Source of the DNA: Prevotella sp. UBA3675
GTDB taxonomy: Bacteria; Bacteroidota; Bacteroidia; Bacteroidales; Bacteroidaceae
Length of the DNA stretch: 37,715 nucleotides
Reading direction: 5' to 3'
Assembly (NCBI GenBank): GCA_002372235.1
Contig: DFJI01000023.1
Coordinates: 1 to 37,715 of the forward strand
Both the position numbers and the translations under genes were made by a program. Below the pieces are notes generated by a model. That model saw only the letters and a list, made by a program, of their open reading frames with translations, had not been told where the DNA came from and made no database searches. This document shows, in pieces, positions 18,801 through 27,100 of this stretch. Position 1 is the first letter of the stretch. Each line of letters starts with the position of its first letter.

Positions 18801-19946
18801 AACCCTCATGGTTGCAATCAGTGGAATCCTGGTGATCCCAACGACATCTTCGGCTACATGGCGGAGTCTGGCAGCAAGTATATGAAAGAGGGAACAACCG
18901 ATGTGTATTATACTATTGAGTTTGAGAACGATCCGGAAATAGCAAATGCTTCGGCTCATACGATTGTAGTGCGCGATACACTTGACACCTCACGTTTCGA
19001 CCTTTCAACTTTCGCTGTCACAGGTATTAAACTGGGTAATAGAGACATTGTAAATCTTGGTGGAGTGAAGTCGTTGAATAAGAAGACTATTGACTTGCGC
19101 CCAGAAATCGATGTGATTGCTCAGTTGAGTCTTTCGCTTGATGAACAGAAAGGCATTGCAACTTGGACGATAGAATCTCTGGATCCCATGTCTATGGAAC
19201 CAACCGATGATGCCATGCAAGGAGTTCTGCCAGTAAACTCAAACGGTAGCGGACAAGGCGAGCTGACCTTTGACATCAAACTGAAGCCTGGCATGGTGGA
19301 AGGAGAGTCTGTGAGCAATCGTGCTGCTATTGTGTTTGATCAAGAAGGGGTGATCATGACTCCTACTTGGACGAACATCGTAGATGGAACAGCCCCAGAG
19401 AGTCATGTGACGAATGTAACACTATCATCTGATACGACTGCGATTTTAAGTATAAGGACAATGGACGAACTTAGCGGACCTTGGCGCTACGATGTATATG
19501 TGCAATATGGTAGTGGCGCATGGTTCAAGGCTGCCGAGAATGTGCCTGCTGATACTACTGCTACGGTCAAAATCTATGATGGCATAGACCACGGCTTCTA
19601 TGTGGTGCTGACCGATTCGGCGGGCAATGTGGAGCGAAAGCAGGCTATGCGTGAAATGTCGTTGAACCTGTCGTCAACAATCCGAGGCGACGTGAACAGT
19701 GACGGGCAGGTTGGTATTGCCGACATCGTAGCCGTTACGGGCTATATGGTTGGAACGAACAGCAACGTCTCGCTCACTTCTGCCGACGTGAACGGTGACG
19801 GACAAGTGGGCATTGCCGACATCGTAGCCATCACCGACATCATGGCAGGAACAGCAAACATGACAAGTCGGCAGAACGCGCGATATAAGACTTATTTTGT
19901 TAAACGTAAAGAATATAAACAACAATGGGAACAATCAAAACAATGA
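15888..19946 (+). CDS. Giant secreted multidomain protein with C-terminal dockerin
   Basis: The 1352-residue protein has a signal peptide (residues 1-20, ending ATRGQ). About six tandem repeats of 60-75 residues follow (starting near 25, 91, 156, 218, 290 and 359), each with 'YWFDND'-like and 'IDVS.L..G.H....Q' signatures. The middle holds Ig-like beta segments (to ~780), then a Gly/Ser linker (~785-855) and a Cys-containing segment. A beta-rich domain resembling the conserved-repeat domains of Bacteroidetes surface proteins lies at ~1000-1165. The end is a two-repeat type I dockerin (~1265-1323): GDVNSDGQVGIADIVAV and ADVNGDGQVGIADIVAI, both with the calcium-binding DxNxDGxVxIxD pattern. A 30-residue basic tail follows. 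Dockerins bind cohesins, and the next gene, overlapping by 22 bp, encodes a cohesin-like protein. No enzyme domain is visible, so it may be a structural or adhesive component. Confidence 0.8.
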   Translation: MNRFLLFLCFLCIPWATRGQAAYDWLYWYDDDDAHRHTGVSQGESFRIDAEAGALSEGFHTLHVQVADTAGRFSPPHTTLFCHIPDKTITTLYYWFDNDVEHVYESASTGGHYSIDVTMLEPGLHYVYCQAKDAKGVMTDVSRAVFYRQMLDNAAKWTYWFDNDGQTTTVEHPSEAVLIDVSHLDDGFHTIHSQVSETSVSEVVSRMFIKVPQTEGVADMTCICMVDGRLVAQEKVPAAGGIMHWQMNVDSIGVGVHRASFQVITPSGVASNISDCFFLRAITDKEIGTMKCVYSLDNFRTQSEAGTMSNGLFHFDLDVSALDDGLHRIAYMLISEQGITTSQKTAYFWKAPLGGDGIVQYDYWLNENEEDMRKVKLSKRENPFKLISLLPVETQPIRSSCFHFEVKDEKPMIYAKNDFHIRFYDVAGRSVDETKQFVDYQVGQEVTEVTLLRPGEHKTSERPEDNKLKWYKVEALRGDSLAFKTDYPCSVQLFSPSGKELYAVSGPDAIKYGGSYAPDDGTYYIALHDVTAQNCRNLSIDYQHIDKYAVLSYTPDEFGVLPGVQMMNISGNGFTELRSVYLKNGTQIIPSDTIAAISKSEATLVFVLDGTEVKGSYDLVLQFEEDGNTSEVTVASAVTLAIPDFSDIQIEITDPRSVASPYPVSIKVTNPSNLTLSHIPFYIAFDNVEKIDKFSFLNFDVEADKQLVDSGLVFIHDIENFKQKGIAARMVPAVIPTLLPGETQTYVLGFKAGNHATYNVYAWTGTPWSFYATETMNAIQTLAQNGSGFSGGNGGGSGCGSGSGSGNGSGSGSGSGSGDGSGGGSGGGSGSGGGSGAVIILPGGGSGGAGGSMGGNVATSCMPDPCGYAGVIKSWIEECTCATALGLGQVLGGIHNALHNRSNRAQRAQLAASGLFDDPYEYFPDYYLPNPNDIFNNWLGHCIPYPGALGKVMSGLNAFQNTFGGDPCPDPNPHGCNQWNPGDPNDIFGYMAESGSKYMKEGTTDVYYTIEFENDPEIANASAHTIVVRDTLDTSRFDLSTFAVTGIKLGNRDIVNLGGVKSLNKKTIDLRPEIDVIAQLSLSLDEQKGIATWTIESLDPMSMEPTDDAMQGVLPVNSNGSGQGELTFDIKLKPGMVEGESVSNRAAIVFDQEGVIMTPTWTNIVDGTAPESHVTNVTLSSDTTAILSIRTMDELSGPWRYDVYVQYGSGAWFKAAENVPADTTATVKIYDGIDHGFYVVLTDSAGNVERKQAMREMSLNLSSTIRGDVNSDGQVGIADIVAVTGYMVGTNSNVSLTSADVNGDGQVGIADIVAITDIMAGTANMTSRQNARYKTYFVKRKEYKQQWEQSKQ
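18246..18445 (+). repeat. GGTTCTGG-type microsatellite encoding a Gly/Ser linker
   Basis: Imperfect short repeats built from GGTTCTGG, GGTTCCGG and GGCTCTGG encode about 65 residues that are nearly all Gly and Ser. This is a flexible linker between the N-terminal half and the C-terminal domains. Such tracts are prone to length change by slippage; in-frame units of 6 bp would keep the protein open. Confidence 0.85.
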
Positions 19947-20566
19947 TGATAATTGCCCTGCTGACACTTGTCGGCAGGGCATCTGCCCAGACGTTGAAAA
20001 TGACGGCTGGAGATGTGAAGATAGAGGCTGGAAAGACAGCTGAGTTGAAAGTGAGCCTTGAAAACCCGATGGACATTACGGGGTGGCAGTTATACCTTTA
20101 TCTACCAGAGAATGTTGACATCTCCTATGAGGAAGAGGAAGGCGAACGCTATTATGACAACACCGTGATTCTGTCATCGCGGCATTTGCGCAGCCACACT
20201 TGCACCGTCACTGCTACTGCCGACGGCGGCTACCTCATCATGGGCTATAATCCAAGTAAGCCTACGAACATCAAAGAGCATAGTGGGGAAATCGTGACCA
20301 TCGTGTTGCAGGCAACTGATGCATTCAGCGGTCATCAGACTGGAACCATTAAGAAAGGCGCTGTGTCGGACATCAACTCTGTGCAGACCAACGTGGAGGG
20401 CGATGTGACTTTCCGCATAGCTCTGCCTGACGAAACTCCGACTGGAATTTCCGGCATATCTGCTGATGCAGACGGCCAGCCCGTCTATACAGTCAACGGC
20501 CAGCGTGCAAAAAAGAGTGAAAAAGGCATCTTGATAAAGAAAGGCCAGAAGTATATTGCAAAATAG
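19925..20566 (+). CDS. Secreted cohesin-like protein
   Basis: This 213-residue exported protein has a signal peptide of about 22 residues ending GRASAQ. Residues ~25-165 show the cohesin / carbohydrate-binding beta-sandwich pattern. 'MTAGDVKIEAGKTAELKVSL' is followed by 'ITGWQLYLYLPENVDI', then 'GYLIMGYNPS', 'GEIVTIVLQAT' and a final 'GTIKKGAVSDIN', the order seen in cohesins. The C-terminus 'VYTVNGQRAKKSEKGILIKK' resembles the tail of many Prevotella surface proteins and of the HExxH protein at 29910-33224. The start at 19925 gives a basic residue before the hydrophobic core; an alternative ATG at 19943 overlaps the upstream stop as ATGA. The overlap implies translational coupling with the dockerin gene. 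The fold call is by eye only. Confidence 0.62.
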   Translation: MGTIKTMMIIALLTLVGRASAQTLKMTAGDVKIEAGKTAELKVSLENPMDITGWQLYLYLPENVDISYEEEEGERYYDNTVILSSRHLRSHTCTVTATADGGYLIMGYNPSKPTNIKEHSGEIVTIVLQATDAFSGHQTGTIKKGAVSDINSVQTNVEGDVTFRIALPDETPTGISGISADADGQPVYTVNGQRAKKSEKGILIKKGQKYIAK

Positions 20567-20622
20567 AGCGCTGGCGATGATAGAAGCCGCCAAGTACACA
20601 TAAAAAGCCCCAAAAACAGGTA

Positions 20623-20709
20623 GCAAAACATCTGCTCCATCTGTTCCCATCGTAATCGGTTGATTTCCAGATTAATGGTGATGGGAAACAGATGGAGCAG
20701 ATGTTTTGC
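20623..20709. repeat. Long inverted repeat, intact copy of a dispersed palindromic element
   Basis: The left arm 20623-20651 (starting GCAAAACATCTGCTCCATCT) and the right arm 20680-20709 are reverse complements over 29 bases with a single extra base in the right arm. Inside, TAATC (20653-20657) pairs with GATTA (20670-20674). No T-tract follows, so it is not a standard terminator. Its left arm recurs at 13041-13068. Confidence 0.93.
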
Positions 20710-20879
20710 AAACTTTGTGAATAAACTACATTTTCATTTGCTCATTACGGGCGACCAGTTGTCACGAATGAATGTAAAAGGTCAACTCTTTTGTCATTTC
20801 TACTTTGCAAAGCCGTACCTTTTCATAATAAATAACATTTTAAATGAGAAGGGAATGCATGAATGTCGTGATTTTTTAC

Positions 20880-20887
20880 TACTTTTG
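20880..20887 (+). promoter_or_regulatory. -7 promoter box of mdh
   Basis: TACTTTTG matches TAnnTTTG and lies 43 bp before the mdh ATG. No convincing TTTG is found 19-21 nt upstream. Confidence 0.6.
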
Positions 20888-20930
20888 CGGCAACATCGTA
20901 AAACAGTAATCTTTAAATCGTAGAATTATT

Positions 20931-21935
20931 ATGGCATTTTTGACTAACGAAAAGCTGGTGATTGTCGGTGCTGCCGGCGCTATCGGCTCGAACATGGTTC
21001 AGACGGCCCTGATGATGGGTCTGACAAGCGAGATTTGTCTGTATGATATTCCTTTCGCTGCCAATGCAGTGGAGGGCGTGGCTGAGGAAATGCGCCAGAG
21101 CGGATTCGATGAGGCTCACATCGTGGCTACGACCAATGTGGAAGAGGCTTTCACTGGTGCTAAGTACATCATCTCGAGCGGCGGCGCTCCCCGTAAGGCT
21201 GGCATGACTCGCGAGGATTTGCTGGCTGGCAACTGCAAGATTGCCGAGGAGCTGGGCATGAACATCAAGAAGTACTGCCCCGACGTGAAGCACGTGGTGA
21301 TTATCTTCAATCCTGCTGACCTCACGGGTCTGGTAACACTGCTCTACAGCGGACTGAAACCCGGACAGGTGACTACGCTGGCAGGTCTGGACACCACTCG
21401 CCTACAGTCGGCTCTGGCCAAGAAGTTCGGCGTGAAGCAGAGCGAGATCAAGGGCTGCGCTACATACGGCGGTCACGGTGAGCAGATGGCAGTATTCGGA
21501 AGCCACGTGACTGTAGCTGGCCGCAAGCTGACCGACATCATCGGTACGGCTGAGTTCCCTGCTGAGGAGTGGGAGCAGATGAAGGTGGACGTGACGAAGG
21601 GCGGCGCCAAGATCATTGAGCTGCGCGGTCGTTCGAGCTTCCAGAGCCCTGCTTATCTGTCGGTTGAGATGATTCGCGCTGCCATGGGCGGTGAGCCTTT
21701 CCGCTTCCCCGTAGGCACCTATGTGAAGACCGACAAGTACGACCACATCATGATGGCCATGAAGACTACCATGACTCAGGAGGGTGCCAAGTTTGAGGTT
21801 CCCCAGGGTACGGCTGAGGAGAACGCCAAGCTGGATCAGAGCTATGAGCACCTCTGCAAGATGCGCGACGAGCTGGTGACGCTGAACATCGTTCCCGAGA
21901 TTTCGAAGTGGAACGAGATCAACCCCAACCTCTAA
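20931..21935 (+). CDS. mdh: Malate dehydrogenase
   Basis: It interconverts malate and oxaloacetate with NAD(H). In fermenting Bacteroidales it works in the reductive branch from oxaloacetate to succinate. The 334-residue product has the Rossmann motif GAAGAIGS (residues 13-20) and the substrate loop 'GGAPRKAGMTRED', whose Arg after the Pro marks malate rather than lactate specificity. It also has 'FNPADL' and the catalytic His in 'YGGHGEQMAVFG'. The length is slightly above the 310-315 of many bacterial enzymes. The gene is monocistronic, between its own -7 box and a perfect terminator. Confidence 0.95.
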   Translation: MAFLTNEKLVIVGAAGAIGSNMVQTALMMGLTSEICLYDIPFAANAVEGVAEEMRQSGFDEAHIVATTNVEEAFTGAKYIISSGGAPRKAGMTREDLLAGNCKIAEELGMNIKKYCPDVKHVVIIFNPADLTGLVTLLYSGLKPGQVTTLAGLDTTRLQSALAKKFGVKQSEIKGCATYGGHGEQMAVFGSHVTVAGRKLTDIIGTAEFPAEEWEQMKVDVTKGGAKIIELRGRSSFQSPAYLSVEMIRAAMGGEPFRFPVGTYVKTDKYDHIMMAMKTTMTQEGAKFEVPQGTAEENAKLDQSYEHLCKMRDELVTLNIVPEISKWNEINPNL

Positions 21936-21957
21936 GGCAGAGTAACTGGTGTATAAG

Positions 21958-21994
21958 AAAAAACAGAAGAACGGAAAAGTTCTTCTGTTTTTTT
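21958..21994. terminator. Terminator after mdh, probably bidirectional
   Basis: Bases 21958-21972 (AAAAAACAGAAGAAC) pair perfectly with 21979-21993 (GTTCTTCTGTTTTTT), loop GGAAAA. With A's on one side and T's on the other it can stop mdh transcripts and the convergent minus-strand operon. Confidence 0.95.
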
Positions 21995-22016
21995 GTTGTC
22001 CTGTCGTAAAGAGCTG

Positions 22017-22289
22017 CTATTCTGTCTCGAAAGGTAGGGTGGAGGACTGTTCCTGCTGATAGGCGTATTGATTCTTGCGCTGCACCTTTTGCGCAAGGGC
22101 CATGAGCTCGGCCAGCTGTTGCTGCTGCTGTTCCGACAGTTTGCCCTTGGCGAGCTGCTTGCGCGCATACTTGAACCAATTCAGCAGGTCGTGCTCCTCC
22201 AGTTTGTACTTCGACGGGCGACGTTTGTGCGTCGTCATGAAGTCGGTCAATTCACGACAGTGCTTGTTCCAGATGTCTCCCTGTTTCAT
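22017..22289 (-). CDS. Small helicase-associated (HA) domain-like protein
   Basis: This is a 90-residue soluble, highly charged protein without a signal peptide. 'WNKHCRELTDFMTTHKRRPS' followed by 'LLNWFKYARKQLAKGKLSEQQQQQLAEL' fits the helicase-associated domain pattern (W...L..Y...H.R.P......L..W....R....G.L......L). That domain is usually appended in tandem to restriction-type helicases but also occurs alone. The function of the stand-alone form is unknown; nucleic-acid binding is a reasonable guess. It starts 6 bp after the stop of the OmpP1-like gene, so the two are probably co-transcribed, although no functional link is apparent. Confidence 0.72.
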   Translation of the reverse strand: MKQGDIWNKHCRELTDFMTTHKRRPSKYKLEEHDLLNWFKYARKQLAKGKLSEQQQQQLAELMALAQKVQRKNQYAYQQEQSSTLPFETE

Positions 22290-22295
22290 GAGGTG

Positions 22296-23930
22296 TTAGA
22301 AATTGAGGTCAACGCCCAGACCGAACACGTTGTTGGTACGGGTGAACGAGTTGCGTCCGGCAGGTACGGTGATGTTGGTGGAACCCATGCTTGCAAGGGT
22401 CTGCGCGGGAGTGTTCATGTCATAGTTCCCGTAGTTGGTCTGGAAGTAGGCAGCCTTCAGCTTCACGTTCTTGGCCACCTGGAAGTTCAGACCTACGCCG
22501 AAGCTCCAGCTGTTGACTACGAACGACATGTCGTTCATATATGCATCGGTGAGTCCGTAGCGGGTGATCTGTCCGCCTGCCGACACGGTGAGCTTCTTGA
22601 TGATGTCCCACTCTGCACCAAGCAGGAACTCGTTGGTGCCACAGCTGAGCAGTTTCTCGCTGTGATTGTACCAATGGGCCTGCTTGTCGAAGAAGTGGTG
22701 GTAGCCCAGATTGACACGCACGTTGTCGATGATGCTCCACTGAGCACCCACGGTGAGCAGGGCAGGGGCATCCTCGGGAACGGTCGTTCCGTCTTCAAAC
22801 TTCTTGGTGGCTTCGATGACAGCCTTTTCCAGTGTGGAGTTGTTCTTCATGCGCATGCGAGTCTTGAACTCATACTTGGCAGCGAAGTTGAACGCACCGA
22901 TCTTATAGTCGATGCCCAGAACGGGAGCAACACCCACACCCGACTGGTCGCTCTTCAGGTTCATGCCGTTGGCATAGGGTGCCAGCTTCTCGGCACTTGC
23001 ATTCAGTTCAGAGTTGGGATCGGCAAGAGCCTGAAGCTTGTCAGCTGCGTTCTTGACGGTTTCAGTTGCCTTCGCCGTGGCCGCTGAGGCAGGCACTCCG
23101 GCATCTATCAGTTTGTTAGTAAGGGCAGTGATATAAGGGGCGGCGCCGTTTGTGGCCAGGTTCACTCCAGCTTTGGTCAGTCCCGTCTTTACCTCCTCGA
23201 AATACTTGGGCAATGAGATTCCGTCAGTGCCATTCATTACCTTGATATTGTTCAGACGGGCCTCATAGGTGGCTGAGCCATAGAGCACGCGCACACCGCC
23301 ATAGACCGAGAGGTGCTCATTGATTTTGTAAGCTGCGCCCAACTGGAATCCGAAGTAATACTGTCGTCCCTTCATGTAGCCGTCGGCATCGTAGCCAGTG
23401 ACATTGGGAACACTGCTGCCGAAGAGGCTCGTCAGTTGGTTCAGGCTGTTTGAGGTCTGTTGCAGTCCGGTTGCGATGGCACCAACCGCCGTCTCAAATG
23501 ATCCCAGACCGTCGGCAAACTCACACTTGCCGCCACCGCCCGGGATGGAGAAGTTGAACTGGAAGCTCCAGTTACCGGTGTTCCAGGCAGCCTGAACCGA
23601 CGGTATGAAGGGGGCATTGGCTATGCCCTTAAAGGTCTTGGTGTCATTCCCTCCGTTTTTGGCACCGAGGCGGAAAAGCTCGTTGGTCGAAGTGATCGTG
23701 CGCGTCTGGTGAGCGTACTGCCAGTTGATGCCCAGATGGAATCCTTTTGGCATGAAAGCCACGCCAGCCGGGTTGCTATACACACCATCCAGACCAATGG
23801 CGGCATCGCGGGCAGGGTTGCGTAAGAAGTCAATACTCTGATTTGTGTTGGTTAAGATTCCGCCTGCAAGGGCGTTAGTTGTGGTGGCTGCCAGCACTAT
23901 GCTGGCGAGACAAACTTTTAAATTTTTCAT
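22296..23930 (-). CDS. OmpP1/FadL/TodX family outer-membrane protein
   Basis: This 544-residue outer-membrane beta-barrel belongs to the family that imports long-chain fatty acids and other hydrophobic molecules. The signal peptide is MKNLKVCLASIVLAATTTNALAG. The hallmark N-terminus 'SIDFLRNPARDAAIGLDGVY' followed by SNPAGVAF (residues 52-59) is the FadL NPA signature at the plug. Alternating strands ('GYHHFFDKQAHW', 'NEFLLGAEWDIIKKLTVSAG') and a C-terminal aromatic residue (VDLNF) fit a barrel. A long Ala-rich segment near residues 230-310 may be an extracellular loop. A -7 box lies upstream. The exact substrate cannot be told. Confidence 0.9.
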   Translation of the reverse strand: MKNLKVCLASIVLAATTTNALAGGILTNTNQSIDFLRNPARDAAIGLDGVYSNPAGVAFMPKGFHLGINWQYAHQTRTITSTNELFRLGAKNGGNDTKTFKGIANAPFIPSVQAAWNTGNWSFQFNFSIPGGGGKCEFADGLGSFETAVGAIATGLQQTSNSLNQLTSLFGSSVPNVTGYDADGYMKGRQYYFGFQLGAAYKINEHLSVYGGVRVLYGSATYEARLNNIKVMNGTDGISLPKYFEEVKTGLTKAGVNLATNGAAPYITALTNKLIDAGVPASAATAKATETVKNAADKLQALADPNSELNASAEKLAPYANGMNLKSDQSGVGVAPVLGIDYKIGAFNFAAKYEFKTRMRMKNNSTLEKAVIEATKKFEDGTTVPEDAPALLTVGAQWSIIDNVRVNLGYHHFFDKQAHWYNHSEKLLSCGTNEFLLGAEWDIIKKLTVSAGGQITRYGLTDAYMNDMSFVVNSWSFGVGLNFQVAKNVKLKAAYFQTNYGNYDMNTPAQTLASMGSTNITVPAGRNSFTRTNNVFGLGVDLNF

Positions 23931-23964
23931 ATCCTTTAAAAATAAATCTTAAAAAAATCGGCTG

Positions 23965-23972
23965 CAAAGGTA
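23965..23972 (-). promoter_or_regulatory. -7 promoter box of the OmpP1-like gene
   Basis: Read on the minus strand, TACCTTTG matches TAnnTTTG, 35 bp before the start at 23930. The -33 region is poor. The 257-bp gap to dnaE holds divergent promoters. Confidence 0.65.
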
Positions 23973-24111
23973 TGCATTTAGTTTGTTTCGACCGTTGTTA
24001 AGGCGCACATTGTTAACGAAATTTAATTAATATTTGCACAAAAATAACAAGTTTGTGCATTTGTATGCAGTTTTTAGGGAACGAAAAGGTATAGAAGAAA
24101 TGATGGGAAAA

Positions 24112-24143
24112 TTTGGATAGGTCAGAGAAATAATATAAATTTG
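24112..24143 (+). promoter_or_regulatory. Promoter of dnaE
   Basis: TTTG (24112-24115), 20 nt, then TAAATTTG (24136-24143) match the Bacteroidetes consensus. The ATG is 45 bp downstream. Confidence 0.8.
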
Positions 24144-24187
24144 CAGCATGAACATGTTTATTTAATTGAAACTGGCATAGCTGAATA

Positions 24188-27100
24188 ATGGAAGACTTTA
24201 TACACTTACACGTACATACATATTATTCTATACTCGACGGACAGTCGAAAATCAAGGACTTAGTGAAGAAAGCCATCGGCGACGGCATGAAGGGAATGGC
24301 TATCACCGATCATGGCAACATGTTTGGCATCAAGGAATTGCACGACATTGTGGCTGGCGTGAACAAAGACCGCAAGAAGGCTGGTGAGGAACCCTTCAAG
24401 CCCATCTTTGGCTGCGAGATGTATGTGGCCAAGCATGGCCCTAAGGAGCAGAAGAACGGACGTGAGGACCAGAGCGGCTATCACCTCATTGTGCTGGCCA
24501 AGAACTATAATGGTTACAAGAACCTGATCAAGCTGGTGAGCAATTCGTGGGTGGACGGCTACTATCAGCGCCCCCGTACCGACCGCGCCGACCTGGAACG
24601 CTATCACGAAGACCTGATTGTGTGTTCGGCCTGCATTGCCGGCGAGGTGCCCCGGAAAATCCTGAATGGCGACATGGCCGGTGCTCGCGAAGCCATAGAG
24701 TGGTATAAGCGCGTGTTTGGCGATGATTACTATCTGGAACTTCAGCGTCATGAGGTGAAAGACCCCTCGATAAGAGCCAACAGAGAAACCTTTCCGTTGC
24801 AACAGAAAGCCAATAAGGTGCTCATTGAGCTGGCTCATGAGTATGGCATCAAGCTCATCTGCTCGAACGACGTGCATTTCGTGGAACAGGAGAATGCTGA
24901 GGCCCACGACCACCTGCTCTGCCTCTCTACGGGCAAGGATCTCGACGACCCCACGCGCATGCTCTATTCCAAGCAGGAGTGGTTCAAGACCAAGGCTGAG
25001 ATGAACGAGATATTCAGCGACGTGCCCGAGGCTTTGAGCAATACGCTTGAGATTCTCGACAAGGTCGAAATCTATTCTATCGACCACGACCCCATCATGC
25101 CCTTCTTCCCCATTCCTGAGAGTTTTGGCACCGAGGAGCAGTGGCGGCAGCGCATCACGCAGGAGCAGCTGTATGAAGAGTTTACGCGCGATGAGAACGG
25201 AGAGAATCCGCTTTCGCGCGAGGATGGCGAGAAGAAAATCAAGAAGCTGGGTGGCTACGACAAGCTGTATCGCATTAAGTTTGAGGCCGACTACTTGGGC
25301 GAATTGGCCTATAAGGGTGCCAAGCAGCGATATTTGCCCGATGAGGAACTGAAGATGGAAAAGATAGAGGTGTCAACGGGGAATCCCGATTCTTCTTACA
25401 CCATCTTCCACTCATCGCTGCCGAAAGAAGTAGATGACCGCATCCGCTTCGAGTTGCACATCATGAAGACGATGGGCTTCCCAGGCTACTTCCTCATTGT
25501 GCAGGACTTCATCAACTCGGCACGCGACGAGCTCGACGTGTGGGTGGGCCCTGGTCGTGGCTCGGCTGCCGGAAGTGTGGTGGCCTACTGTCTGGGCATC
25601 ACTAAGATAGACCCGTTGAAGTATGACCTCCTGTTCGAGCGTTTCCTGAATCCCGACCGTATCTCTTTGCCTGATATTGATACCGACTTCGACGACGACG
25701 GACGCGGCAAGGTGCTGAAGTGGGTGATGGACAAGTATGGTCATGAGAACTGTGCCCACATCATCACCTACGCATCGATGGCCACGAAGAACTCTATCAA
25801 GGACGTGGCACGTGTCGAGAAGTTGCCGCTGTCCATCAGCAATGCGCTGTGTAAGGCCATTCCCGACCGACTGCCCGACGGACTGAAGATGAATCTGACC
25901 AATGCCATTAAGTGTACGCCGGAACTGCGCGATGCCGAAGCCTCGTCGGATCCTGTACTGGCCAATACCATCAAGTATGCCAAGATGCTTGAGGGAACCG
26001 TGCGCGGAACGGGCATCCACGCCTGCGGCTTCATCATCTGTCGCGACCCTATCAGCAGTTGGGTGCCTGTCTCTACGGCAGACGACCCCGACTTCAAGGA
26101 CACGAAGACCAACTGCACGCAGTATGATGGCCACGTGATTGAATCGACCGGACTCATCAAGATGGACTTCCTGGGACTGAAGACACTCTCCGAGCTGAAG
26201 GAGGCATGCGCCAACATCAAGCAGCATCGCGGCATCGACATAGACCTTGACCACATCCCCATCGACGATCCCAAGACCTATGAGCTCTATCAGCAGGGGC
26301 GCACCATCGGCACGTTCCAGTTCGAGTCGGCTGGCATGCAGAAATACTTGCGCGAGCTGCACCCCACGGTGTTTGAAGACCTCATCGCTATGAACGCCCT
26401 CTATCGTCCGGGACCTATGGACTATATCCCTTCTTTCATTGCGCGTAAGAACGGACGAGAGGAAATCAAGTACGACATTCCTTGCATGGAAAAGTACCTG
26501 AAGGACACCTACGGCATCACTGTCTATCAGGAGCAGGTGATGTTGTTGTCGCGCCAGTTGGCCGACTTCACCCGTGGTGAGAGCGATGCCCTCCGAAAGG
26601 CAATGGGTAAGAAGAAGAAGGATATTGTAGATGCCATGAAGCCGAAGTTTATTGAGGGCGGAAAGAAAAACGGACACGACCCGAAGATTCTGGAGAAGAT
26701 ATGGGCCGACTGGGAGAAGTTTGCTTCCTATGCCTTCAATAAGTCGCATGCCGCCTGCTACTCATGGGTGGCCTATCAGACGGCTTACATCAAGGCCAAC
26801 TATCCGGCTGAGTTCATGGCCGCCATCATGACGCGCCGCCGCGATCAGATCACGGAAATCACGAAGCTCATGGACGAATGCAAGCAGATGGGCATTGCTA
26901 CACTGGGCCCCGACGTGAACGAATCGTATCTGAAGTTCGGTGTCAACCAAAAGGGCGAGATACGTTTTGGTCTGGCGGCCATCAAAGGCATGGGCGACTC
27001 CGTGGCTGAGGCTATCATCAGGGATCGTGAGGAGAACGGACCGTTCACCAGCATCTTCAACTTTGCAGAGCGAGTGGCACTCAGCGTGAACCGCAAGGCT

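Larger units (their letters stand above)
20567..20930. other. Intergenic region before mdh
   Basis: No coding sequence is seen. It contains the long inverted repeat 20623-20709 and, after about 170 bp of AT-rich DNA, the -7 box for mdh at 20880-20887. A weak inverted repeat (TGGCG/CGCCA) just after the cohesin-like gene lacks a T-tract. Confidence 0.75.

Noticed and set aside
25412..26749. Long antisense frame (about 445 codons) within dnaE, and similar ones at 22068-23087, 31611-32366 and 35810-36913.
   Set aside because: They lie wholly or almost wholly opposite well-supported genes, have no recognisable domains, and follow from codon bias on the coding strand.
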